Assembly: GCA_030683005.1 (NCBI GenBank)
Contig: JAUXMY010000042.1
Location: 1 to 64,000, forward strand
DNA from: Caulobacter sp.
GTDB taxonomy: Bacteria > Pseudomonadota > Alphaproteobacteria > Caulobacterales > Caulobacteraceae
DNA length: 64,000 nt
Direction of reading: 5' to 3'
Position 1 is the first letter of the stretch, and every line of letters begins with the position of its first letter. The position numbers were made by a program, and so were the translations under genes. The notes under the pieces are model-generated. The model saw nothing but the letters and a program-made list of their open reading frames with translations. It made no database searches and was not told where the DNA came from. Below, piece after piece: positions 18,163-27,885 of this stretch.

Positions 18163-18956
18163 GCGGGGTCCTTTCGGGGCGGCAGCGGAATGAAGACCGA
18201 GACGCGGCGCTGGTAGGCCCGGTAGGCCTCGCCGCGCGAGCGGAGCATGGCCGCCTCGAGCGGCGGCACGCCCGAACCCTTGATCAGCAGCAGGGCCATG
18301 AAGGCCGGGCCGACCAGGGCCAGCCAGCCCCAGGGCCAGGCCGCGCCGATGGCGATGACCGGCCAGGCCATCCAGACCAGCCACTCGAAGAAGTAGTTGG
18401 GATGCCGCGACCAGCCCCACAGGCCGGTGTCGCAGACCTTGCCGTGGTTGGTCGGGTCGGCCTTGAACCGCGCCAGCTGGGCGTCGGCCAGCCCCTCCCC
18501 GCCAATGGCCAGCAGCATCAGCGCCACGCCGGCGGCGTCCTGCCAGCCGAGCGGGCCGGGCCGGTGGGCGGCGACGAGCACCGCGATGGCCAGCAGACCC
18601 CCGGACAGCGCCTGGACCTGCAGGAAGCCGAACATGCGACGATCGAGGTCCTGGCCCCAGTCCTCGCGGAAACGGGCGTAGCGGGGATCCTCGGCCGGCG
18701 ACGCGGCCACCCGGCGCAGCAGGTGCGTGCCCAGCCGCAGCGACCAGGCCGCCACCAGCACGGCGGCCAGTCCCTGCCGGGCGCCCGGCGCGGCGCCGGC
18801 GATCGGCCACAGCGCCAGCGCCACGCCGGCCGCGCCGGTCGCATAGCTCCACCAGACATCCGTCCAGCCGCCATTGCGCCGGGCCCGCTGGAAGGCCCAG
18901 GCGGCGGCCATGACAAGGCAGAGTGCGGCGGTGACGCCGAGGACGGGCAGCAGCAT
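18159..18956 (-). CDS. DUF1295 family membrane protein (steroid 5-alpha-reductase/ICMT-like fold)
   Basis: A 265-aa protein with about seven membrane helices. The C-terminal GLWGWSRHPNYFFEWLVWMA and the AYRAYQRRVSVFIPLPP end are the DUF1295 signature, with the HPNYF motif shared by NADPH- or SAM-using membrane enzymes. It is directly upstream of, and overlaps by ATGA, the CFA-synthase-like gene. This pairing is common and suggests a joint role in modifying membrane fatty acids. Confidence 0.88.
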   Translation of the reverse strand: MLLPVLGVTAALCLVMAAAWAFQRARRNGGWTDVWWSYATGAAGVALALWPIAGAAPGARQGLAAVLVAAWSLRLGTHLLRRVAASPAEDPRYARFREDWGQDLDRRMFGFLQVQALSGGLLAIAVLVAAHRPGPLGWQDAAGVALMLLAIGGEGLADAQLARFKADPTNHGKVCDTGLWGWSRHPNYFFEWLVWMAWPVIAIGAAWPWGWLALVGPAFMALLLIKGSGVPPLEAAMLRSRGEAYRAYQRRVSVFIPLPPRKDPA

Positions 18957-19016
18957 GAAGGGGCTACGCGCGCGGGCGGGGATTGGATTGGTGGGGGGAG
19001 CATACTGCCCGCGCTA

Positions 19017-19077
19017 CGCTACGGCCTGGCAGCCTTCGCGCCGTTGGGCTTGCCAAGCCGAAGCGCACGGCAGTGCT
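19017..19077. repeat. Dispersed repeat, family C copy 1
   Basis: About 60 bases, nearly identical to 19143-19212. The core is CAGCCTTCGCGC...GGGCTTGCCAAGCC...GAAGCGCACGGCAGTGC. The internal GGCTT-GCC-AAGCC forms a hairpin. It lies in the gap between the DUF1295 gene and tRNA-Val. Confidence 0.7.
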
Positions 19078-19142
19078 GAAGAAGGAAGTTGATCGGCCTT
19101 CCGGGGCTCGATCCGGCAGAGCATGAGCCCGCCTCCGCCTTC

Positions 19143-19212
19143 GGCTACGGCGTGGCAGCCTTCGCGCGCCAGTGGGCTTGCCAAGCCGAAGCGCACGGCA
19201 GTGCGCGAAGGC
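19143..19212. repeat. Dispersed repeat, family C copy 2, abutting tRNA-Val
   Basis: Second copy, in direct orientation 126 bases after the first. This copy is longer: CCTTCGCGC near the start pairs with GCGCGAAGG at the end, enclosing the same internal hairpin, so the unit is an inverted repeat. Its end lies one base from the 3' CCA end of tRNA-Val. No protein gene is seen between the copies. Confidence 0.7.
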
Positions 19213-19289
19213 TGGTGGGCGGCGACGGGTTCGAACCGCCGACCCTCTCGGTGTAAACGAGATGCTCTGACCAGCTGAGCTAGCCGCCC
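19213..19289 (-). tRNA. tRNA-Val (anticodon TAC)
   Basis: A 77-nt cloverleaf read on the minus strand: acceptor GGGCGGC pairs fully with GCCGCCC, the D arm is in TAGCTCAGCTGGTCAGAGCA, the anticodon loop TTTACAC gives TAC, and the T loop is TTCGAAC. CCA is encoded. A repeat of family C lies directly at its 3' end. Confidence 0.97.
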
Positions 19290-19333
19290 TTGCGGAGGCG
19301 TCATAACGACGAACCGCCCGCTCGAAAAGCGAA

Positions 19334-19364
19334 GAGGCGGTCGTCCCGTCAGGACGACCGCCTC
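19334..19364 (-). terminator. Intrinsic terminator of hup
   Basis: Perfect 13-bp GC-rich stem (19334-19346 with 19352-19364) with a five-base loop. On the minus strand it is followed by TTCGCTTTTCG. It lies about 30 bases after the HU stop codon. Confidence 0.85.
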
Positions 19365-19393
19365 CTCAAGTCTTGAAAGATGGCGTGAGCGGC

Positions 19394-19669
19394 TTAGCCG
19401 TTCAGCGTCGTCTTCAGGCCCTCACCCACCTGGAAGCGGGCGGTCTTCGACGCCGGACGGCTCACGGTTTCGCCAGTGCGCGGGTTACGGGCGGTGCCCG
19501 CGGCGCGGTTGACGGCCTTGAACGTGCCAAAGCCCACGAGGCGAACGTCATCGCCCTTCTTCAGCGAGGCGGTGACCGCATCGACGAAGCTTTGCAGAGC
19601 CGCGGCGGCTTGCGTCTTGTTGAGACCAGCGCCATCGGCGATGGCGGCGACCAGTTCGGCCTTGGTCAT
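19394..19669 (-). CDS. hup: DNA-binding protein HU
   Basis: Histone-like nucleoid protein of 91 aa. It has the complete HU pattern MTKAELVAAIADGAGLNKTQ and VRLVGFGTFKAVNRAAGTAR, then the beta-arm NPRTGETVSRPASKTARFQVG. Such proteins bend DNA as dimers. It is a single gene between lon (upstream, same strand) and tRNA-Val, with its own strong terminator. Confidence 0.96.
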   Translation of the reverse strand: MTKAELVAAIADGAGLNKTQAAAALQSFVDAVTASLKKGDDVRLVGFGTFKAVNRAAGTARNPRTGETVSRPASKTARFQVGEGLKTTLNG

Positions 19670-19771
19670 AGAATTCTCCCAGCCAGTGTTGTGCAGCGCG
19701 GCGCTCCCGTTCCGGGCGAGCCGTTCGCTTGCGAGGGATTATGGCGGAAGGCGTGACCCCGTCAAACGAAA

Positions 19772-19798
19772 GGCCGCCCGGAAACAAGCCGGACGGCC
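19772..19798 (-). terminator. Intrinsic terminator of lon
   Basis: On the minus strand GGCCGTCCGG and CCGGGCGGCC form a 10-bp stem with one G-U pair and a seven-base loop, followed by TTTCGTTTG. It lies 34 bases after the lon stop codon and separates lon from hup. Confidence 0.85.
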
Positions 19799-19832
19799 CT
19801 AATTATCGTTGATAACTTACCTTGGGTGACCG

Positions 19833-22232
<2,400 letters not shown>

Positions 22233-22301
22233 ACCAATCTCCTTGGCGCGGCCCGGGATCGGCGCCGCGCTCCGGTCCCCGAAGGACCGGCCTTGTTACG
22301 G

Positions 22302-22331
22302 ATATGTGGCCGCTTCGCAGGCGCATTCAAG
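22302..22331 (-). promoter_or_regulatory. Candidate sigma-32 (heat-shock) promoter of lon
   Basis: On the minus strand CTTGAAT (22325-22331) is followed after 15 bases by CCACATAT (22302-22309). This is close to the CTTGAA / CCCATNT heat-shock consensus. It lies 70-99 bases upstream of the lon ATG. Between it and the start there is a small GGTCC-TTCGG-GGACC hairpin in the leader. Confidence 0.6.
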
Positions 22332-22459
22332 CGCCAGCGGCCGTCTCGCGGCATTGGGTCCCACACACGGGCGCGTGAACTGTGGAAGGATCGGGGACGG
22401 ATTGTCGCCGATCCCGCCTGGTCGCATCCCCTCCGGCAAGGGCGGAGAAGCGGCCGGCG

Positions 22460-23582
22460 TCACCCCTCGACCGCATCCCGGGTCGCGCCGACCCGCTGCG
22501 CCAGGGCCGCGCCCATGAACGCATCCAGGTCGCCGTCCAGAACCCCCGCCGTGTCAGAGGTTTCCACCCCGGTGCGCAGGTCCTTGACCATCTGGTAGGG
22601 CTGCAGGACGTAGCTGCGGATCTGGTGGCCCCAGCCGATGTCGGTCTTCTGGTCTTCCAGCGCCTGGGCGGCGGCCTCGCGCTTCTGCAACTCGACCTCG
22701 TAGAGGCGGGCGCGCAGCATCTTCCAGGCTTCCTCGCGGTTCTGATGCTGGCTGCGGCCGGCCTGGCAGGCGACGGCGATACCGGTCGGAATGTGGGTCA
22801 GGCGCACGGCCGAGTCGGTCTTGTTGATGTGCTGGACGCCGGCGCCGCTGGCCCGGTAGGTAACGGTGCGCACGTCGGCGGGGTTGATCTCGATGTCGAT
22901 GGTGTCGTCGACGACCGGATAGACCCAGGCCGAGGCGAACGAGGTATGGCGCTTGGCGGCCGCATCATAGGGACTGATGCGGACCAGGCGGTGCACGCCG
23001 GCCTCGGTCTTCAGCCAGCCGTAGGCGTTGGGCCCCTTGACCTGCAGCGTGGCCGACTTGATGCCCACCTGCTCGCCGCCGGTCTCCTCGATGATCTCGA
23101 CGGTGTAGCCGTGGGCGGTGGCCCAGCGGGTGTACATGCGCAACAGCATGTTGGCCCAGTCGCAGGACTCGGTGCCCCCGGCCCCGGAGTTGATCTCGAC
23201 ATAGGCGTCGTTGCCATCGGCCTCGCCCGACAGCAGAGCCTCAAGCTCGGCCTTGGCGGCGCGGGCCCTGATCTCCTTCAGCTGGGCGCGGGCGTCCTCA
23301 AGAGAGGCCTCATCGCCCTCCGCGTCGGCCATCTCGGCGAACTCGACGGCATCGGACAGATCGGACTCGATCAATTTTACCGCATTGATGCGATCGGCGA
23401 GCTGCTGGCGCTCGCGCATCAGCGCCTGGGCGTCGGCGGGCCTGTCCCACAGCGTCGGGTCTTCGGAACGGGCGTCCAGTTCGTGGAGACGTCTTAGCGC
23501 GACATCCCAGTCAAAGACGCCTCCTGAGCAGTCCTGCGGACTGCTCGATGTCAGCCTTGGCGGCCTCGACATCCGGTCTCAT
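22460..23582 (-). CDS. prfB: Peptide chain release factor 2 (programmed +1 frameshift; GGQ altered to GVQ)
   Basis: RF2, which releases peptides at UGA and UAA. The real start is ATG 23582 ([20 protein letters not shown]). Codon 24 is an in-frame TGA, and a +1 shift at CTT-TGA continues as [22 protein letters not shown], giving 373 aa. The codon-recognition region ([15 protein letters not shown]), the [14 protein letters not shown]-like segment and DLRTGVET are intact. Remarkably, the universally conserved catalytic GGQ reads GVQ (residues 248-250, [12 protein letters not shown] context), and the conserved Asp eight residues before the first Gly is Val240. The open frame from 23572 in the other phase is not the natural start. 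No second RF2 gene is visible in the window. Confidence 0.93.
23511..23525 (-). promoter_or_regulatory. prfB autoregulatory frameshift site
   Basis: On the minus strand AGGAGG (23520-23525) is followed, after CGT, by CTT-TGA-C (TGA at 23511-23513). The internal Shine-Dalgarno-like element and its spacing to the slippery CTTTGAC equal the E. coli prfB site. Low RF2 slows termination at UGA and favours the +1 shift, so RF2 controls its own synthesis. Confidence 0.93.
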
Positions 23583-23721
23583 GAAATCACCCTGTCTGGT
23601 TCGGAGCGGGGGGAATAGGGCACGTCAGGCGAAAGTGGAAGCCGGTTTCGCCTGACGATACGCTCCGCACTTTCGATTCCGATGCCCTTGGCGCGCCAAA
23701 GGCCCTGGGCCGGTCCGGCGC

Positions 23722-26154
23722 TCAATACAACCCGCTCAGGTCGTCGGGGACCTTCGGCCGCGACGGCGGCGGCGGCGGCGGCGGGGTCTGCTCGCTGCTC
23801 AGCTTCCCGTCGGGCCAGGCCTCCTGGTAGGACACCGGCCCTTGAGGACGGGGCGCGACGACCGCCGCCTTGGGCTCGCTGCCGGGGCGGAAAGCCTCGC
23901 GCTGGCCGCCGACGGTCATGAAGGTCGCGGTCCGGGGAGCCACGAACGGCGCCGGGGGGCGGGCCTGCAGCGACGGCTCCTGCATGAAGTTGATGAAGAT
24001 CGGCAGGGCCGATACGCCGCCGGCCTCCCCCGCGCCGAGCGAGCGGTTGTCGTCGAAGCCGACGAAGACCCCGACCACGATATCCGGCGTGAAGCCCACG
24101 AACCAGGCGCTGCGGTACTCGTTGGTGGTGCCGGTCTTGCCGGCCACGGGACGGCCCAGCACGCGGGCCTGGGTGGCGGTGCCGCGCTGGACCACGCCCT
24201 CGAGCATCGAGGAAATCTGGAAGGCGGTGATCGGGTCGATGATCTGCTCGCCGGCAGGCGGGATTCGCGGGCTTTCCTCACCGTTGAATCCGGCGATGCA
24301 GCCGCGGCAGGCCCGTTGGTCGGAACGGTAGATAACCTTGCCCTCGCGGTCCTGGACCAGTTCGATCAGGTGCGGCTGGGCCATGCGGCCGTTGTTGACG
24401 AAGGCTGTGTAGGCGGCGGTGAGCCTGAAGGGCGTGGTCTCGCCCGCGCCAAGCGCCATGGCCAGCACCGGCTCCATCGAGCGGACAATGCCGAACTTCT
24501 CGATCAGCGCGACGATCTTCTTCATGCCCACGCTCTGGGCCAGTCGCACGGTCATCGCGTTGCGCGACAGCTCCAGGCCCCGCCGCAGCGGCATCGAGCC
24601 GTAGTACTTCTTGTTGTAGTTTTCAGGGGTCCAGTCCTCGCCGTTGACGCCGCCCTTGAAGGTGATCTGGGCGTCGGTGACATAGCTGGCCGGGGTAAAG
24701 CCGCCCTCCGGCTCCAGTGCGGCGGCGTAAACGAACGGCTTGATAGCCGAACCGGGCTGACGCATCGCCTGGGTGGCGCGGTTGAAACTCGACAGCGAGA
24801 ACGAATAGCCGCCGACCATGGCCAGCACGCGACCCGAGCGCGGCTCCATGGCCACCAGAGCTCCGTTGACGGCCGGAATCTGGCGAAGGCGGTACCCGGC
24901 GCCGCTGGCGGCCGGCTCGACGAAGATCAGGTCGCCGACCTTGAGGCCCTTGCCGGCCCGGGCCCAGGCGACGTCTTCGGCCACAAGGGTTCCCGGCCCG
25001 TAGTCCCTGGCCGGACGGACACGGACGCCGCCCTCGACGCTCTCGACCACGGCGGCGCGCCAGCCGCGGCGCTCGGACGGCGGGGTCCTCTTCAGCGCAT
25101 CCTTCTCCCACCCTTCGGCGAAGTCGGTGGTGGCCCAGGCCCCGCGCCAGCCGTGCCGGCGGTCGTAGGCCTCAAGCCCGTCCATCAGCGCCACGCGGGC
25201 AGCGGTCTGCAGCCGGGGGTCCAGCGTGGTCCGCATGTAGTAGCCGCCCTCCATCAGGCGGTCATCAAGCGTCGCCAGCCCCCGACGGCGGACCTCCTCG
25301 ACGAAGTAGTCGGCGTCCTTGTATTTGGCGCGCGAGGGCGCAGCCTGGACCTTGAGGTCCTCGGCCATCGCCGCCTCGGCTGCGGCGCGGCTGACCCAAC
25401 CGGACTCGGCCATCTGCCCGAGCACCCAGTTGCGCCGGCCTATGGCGTTCTCCTTGCGGCGGATCGGGTGGTAGTTGTCCGGTCCCTTGGTGACGGCGGC
25501 CAGGTAGGCGCTCTCGGCCAGACTCAGATCGCTGGGCGCCTTGCCGAAGTAGTTGTAGGCGGCGGCGCCGACGCCGTAGGAGCGGTAGCCCAGCCAGATT
25601 TCGTTCAGATAGAGCTCGAGGATGCGGTCCTTGGTCAGCGTCTGCTCCAGACGACGAGCCAGGATGGCTTCCTTCAGCTTGCGACCGACCGTGGCGTCGC
25701 TGGTCAGCAGCACGTTCTTGGCGACCTGCTGGGTTATGGTCGAGCCGCCCTCCAGGCGCTTGCCCTGCGCGGCGTTGAGCACGTTCTTGGCCATGGCCCG
25801 GCTGAGGCCTTGCATGTCGACGCCGCCATGCTGGAAGAAGTTGCGGTCCTCGGCGGCCAGGAAGGCCTGCACAAGCTGCGGCGGGATCTGGTCGTAGGGC
25901 ACGAAGATCCGGCGCTCGCGCGAGAACTCGCCGATCAGGGTGCCATCCCAGGCGTAGACCCGTGTGGCCGTGGGCGGGTGATAGTCGGCCAGATCGCCAG
26001 CGTCCGGCATGTCGTGGAACAGCCACGCGGCATAGAGCGCCAGCGCGAACCCCGCGATGGCGATGACGCTGAGCGCGGAGACGCCGATGACGGCCACCCA
26101 GCGCTCGGGCGGATCGTCGAACGGCCAAAGTCGGCGGATGGCCTTCTCAAGCAT
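23722..26154 (-). CDS. Penicillin-binding protein 1A, bifunctional glycosyltransferase/transpeptidase
   Basis: An 810-aa inner-membrane peptidoglycan synthase. A short cytoplasmic start and one membrane helix (about residues 21-46) precede the GT51 domain with EDRNFFQHGGVD (catalytic Glu) and EGGSTITQQ. The OB-like insert is followed by the transpeptidase domain with SxxK in RQPGSAIKPF, SxN in ELSRNAMTV and KTGT in AGKTGTTNEYRSAW. The C-terminal tail is proline-rich. It lies between amidase and prfB on the minus strand, an order common in Caulobacterales. Confidence 0.95.
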   Translation of the reverse strand: MLEKAIRRLWPFDDPPERWVAVIGVSALSVIAIAGFALALYAAWLFHDMPDAGDLADYHPPTATRVYAWDGTLIGEFSRERRIFVPYDQIPPQLVQAFLAAEDRNFFQHGGVDMQGLSRAMAKNVLNAAQGKRLEGGSTITQQVAKNVLLTSDATVGRKLKEAILARRLEQTLTKDRILELYLNEIWLGYRSYGVGAAAYNYFGKAPSDLSLAESAYLAAVTKGPDNYHPIRRKENAIGRRNWVLGQMAESGWVSRAAAEAAMAEDLKVQAAPSRAKYKDADYFVEEVRRRGLATLDDRLMEGGYYMRTTLDPRLQTAARVALMDGLEAYDRRHGWRGAWATTDFAEGWEKDALKRTPPSERRGWRAAVVESVEGGVRVRPARDYGPGTLVAEDVAWARAGKGLKVGDLIFVEPAASGAGYRLRQIPAVNGALVAMEPRSGRVLAMVGGYSFSLSSFNRATQAMRQPGSAIKPFVYAAALEPEGGFTPASYVTDAQITFKGGVNGEDWTPENYNKKYYGSMPLRRGLELSRNAMTVRLAQSVGMKKIVALIEKFGIVRSMEPVLAMALGAGETTPFRLTAAYTAFVNNGRMAQPHLIELVQDREGKVIYRSDQRACRGCIAGFNGEESPRIPPAGEQIIDPITAFQISSMLEGVVQRGTATQARVLGRPVAGKTGTTNEYRSAWFVGFTPDIVVGVFVGFDDNRSLGAGEAGGVSALPIFINFMQEPSLQARPPAPFVAPRTATFMTVGGQREAFRPGSEPKAAVVAPRPQGPVSYQEAWPDGKLSSEQTPPPPPPPSRPKVPDDLSGLY

Positions 26155-26278
26155 ACGGCCTGCTTAGCCTGACTGGCGACGGGCGCCAACGGCCCTTCGG
26201 AGGGTGTGAGGCAAGGTGTTGAGCCCTGCCCGCCGTCGACACGCGAGTCGATGTCGGAGGCGGATCGCCGAACCGCTG

Positions 26279-27481
26279 CTAGCGGCTGGCCACCTTCGCG
26301 TCTCGCGCGAACCAGGCGTCGATGGCGTCGCCCACGGCATCCATCAGCCGGGCTCTGCGACGCGGGTCGCTCAGGGCGCGCTCGTCCTCGGGATTATTGA
26401 TGAATCCCATCTCCAGCAGAACGGCCGGAACGTCCGGCGCCAGCAGGATGGCGAGGTTGGCGTCACGATGGCTCCGGCGCAGGAGCTCGGTCTCGTCGCC
26501 GATGTGCTTGAGCAGCATCTCGGCGAAGATGGCCGACCGGTTGCGGGTCGACCTTTGCGTCAGATCGAGCAGGATATCGCTGACCGTGCGGTCCGCGCCC
26601 AGGCTGGCCGGCATCAGCCAGTCGTCCTTGCCAAGCACGGAGGCGACCCGGCGCTCGCCCTTCTCCGACAGGGTGTAGACGCTGGCCCCGCGAATGTCGG
26701 CGGACGGGCCGGAGTCTGCGTGCAGCGAAATGAACAGGTCGGCGTCGGCGCCGCGCGCGATCTTCACCCGCCCGTCGAGCGGCACGTAGTCGTCTCCGGT
26801 CCGCGTCAGCACCACCTTGTATCGTCCGGACTTCTCCAGCCGGGCCTTCAGGGCCCTGGCCGCGGCCAGGGTGATGTCTTTCTCGTGTGTGCGGCTGCCG
26901 ATGGCGCCGGGATCCCTGCCGCCGTGCCCGGCGTCGATGACCACCACGCGCGGCCCCTTGCGCTCCGGCGCGCGGGTGATCACCGCGGCCCGCGGACGGG
27001 TCGTCGTCGAGACGGGCGTCAGCCCCGTGGCCGGGCCGGCGCCCGGGCGGGCTTTCAGGTCGATGACATAGCGGTAGCTCTTCACGCCGTCGCCCGGCGG
27101 AAGCAGAAAGCGGCGGCGCACCTCGGCGTCGCGGGACAGTTCGAGATTGAGCCGGGCGGAACCGCCCGCGCGCTCCACATGCCATCGCCGGACCAGACCC
27201 TGGCCGCCGCCCTTGAGGTCGGCCGGCGCGTCGATGCGCGGCAGGGAAACCACGACGCGACCGTCGGCTCCGTCCGAAACCAGCTTGCCGACCACCGAAC
27301 GGTCGAGATCGACGACGACCCGCGTCTCGATCTGGTCGCCGCCCAGCCTGACCTTCAGAAGCGCCGGCGTGGTGGCCCCTTGCGCGACGGCGGCGACGCC
27401 GAATCCGGACAGAGTCAGGCCAACCAGGGCGACCACGCCCTTCCAGCTCGCCAGTACTCCGCCGGCTCTGAACGCCCGCAT
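26279..27481 (-). CDS. amiC: N-acetylmuramoyl-L-alanine amidase, AmiC-type
   Basis: About 400 aa from ATG 27481. A signal peptide (GVVALVGLTLSGFGVAAVAQ) is followed by an N-terminal AMIN domain (about residues 40-150), which targets the enzyme to septal peptidoglycan. The Amidase_3 zinc domain has VVIDAGHGGRDPGAIG (His ligand), the conserved glutamate in THEKDITLAAARAL, the second His in LFISLHADSG and the catalytic Glu in VLLEMGFINNPEDE. It cleaves the amide bond between MurNAc and the stem peptide during cell separation. Divergent from rne. Confidence 0.93.
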   Translation of the reverse strand: MRAFRAGGVLASWKGVVALVGLTLSGFGVAAVAQGATTPALLKVRLGGDQIETRVVVDLDRSVVGKLVSDGADGRVVVSLPRIDAPADLKGGGQGLVRRWHVERAGGSARLNLELSRDAEVRRRFLLPPGDGVKSYRYVIDLKARPGAGPATGLTPVSTTTRPRAAVITRAPERKGPRVVVIDAGHGGRDPGAIGSRTHEKDITLAAARALKARLEKSGRYKVVLTRTGDDYVPLDGRVKIARGADADLFISLHADSGPSADIRGASVYTLSEKGERRVASVLGKDDWLMPASLGADRTVSDILLDLTQRSTRNRSAIFAEMLLKHIGDETELLRRSHRDANLAILLAPDVPAVLLEMGFINNPEDERALSDPRRRARLMDAVGDAIDAWFARDAKVASR

Positions 27482-27885
27482 TCTACAGCCCCAACTCACC
27501 GCTTCGCGATATGGGCTTCAGTATCGCAGGCGCCGCGTATCGAATTGGTTAAGGCTTCTCAAACGCCGCGCGGCGCTTTCCTTTTGCGGAGGGATGAGGC
27601 TAATGTCGCCGCTGCGCGCCGGCCTCGCGATGACGGGGATTCTCCGCGCACGAACTTTCGAGGCCGCGCGTCCGGCTCTCGCCCTCCGGCGATGACGCAC
27701 AATCCGAACCCGCGCAGACCATTGCGCGTCAGGGAACAACCTTATGGGCAGCGCAAACGCCCCGGCCTGGCATTCGCCCCTTCGCATCGCCGCTTGCGAC
27801 GCGACGGACGGCCGCGCGGAGCGCGCCTCCACCACAGACCGGCGACCGGGCCAAGGCTCCGCTGCGCGCCGGGGAGACAGATTCA
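27482..27885. other. Long intergenic region: amiC promoter side and rne 5' leader
   Basis: 404 bases without a supportable gene, between divergent amiC and rne. RNase E genes usually have a long, structured leader through which the enzyme cleaves its own mRNA; the GC-rich inverted segments here (for example GCGCCGCGT and CGCCGCGCGGCG stretches) fit that, but I cannot place a promoter with confidence. Short open frames in it lack family features. A purine-rich GGGGAGAC lies just before the rne ATG and serves as its ribosome-binding site. Confidence 0.5.

Noticed and set aside
23460-23572. prfB starting at 23572 without a frameshift
   Set aside because: This phase gives a leader unlike RF2; the ATG at 23582 with the AGGAGG/CTTTGAC site explains the N-terminus fully.
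23842-26172. Open frame of 776 codons antisense to PBP1A
   Set aside because: Shadow of the penicillin-binding protein.
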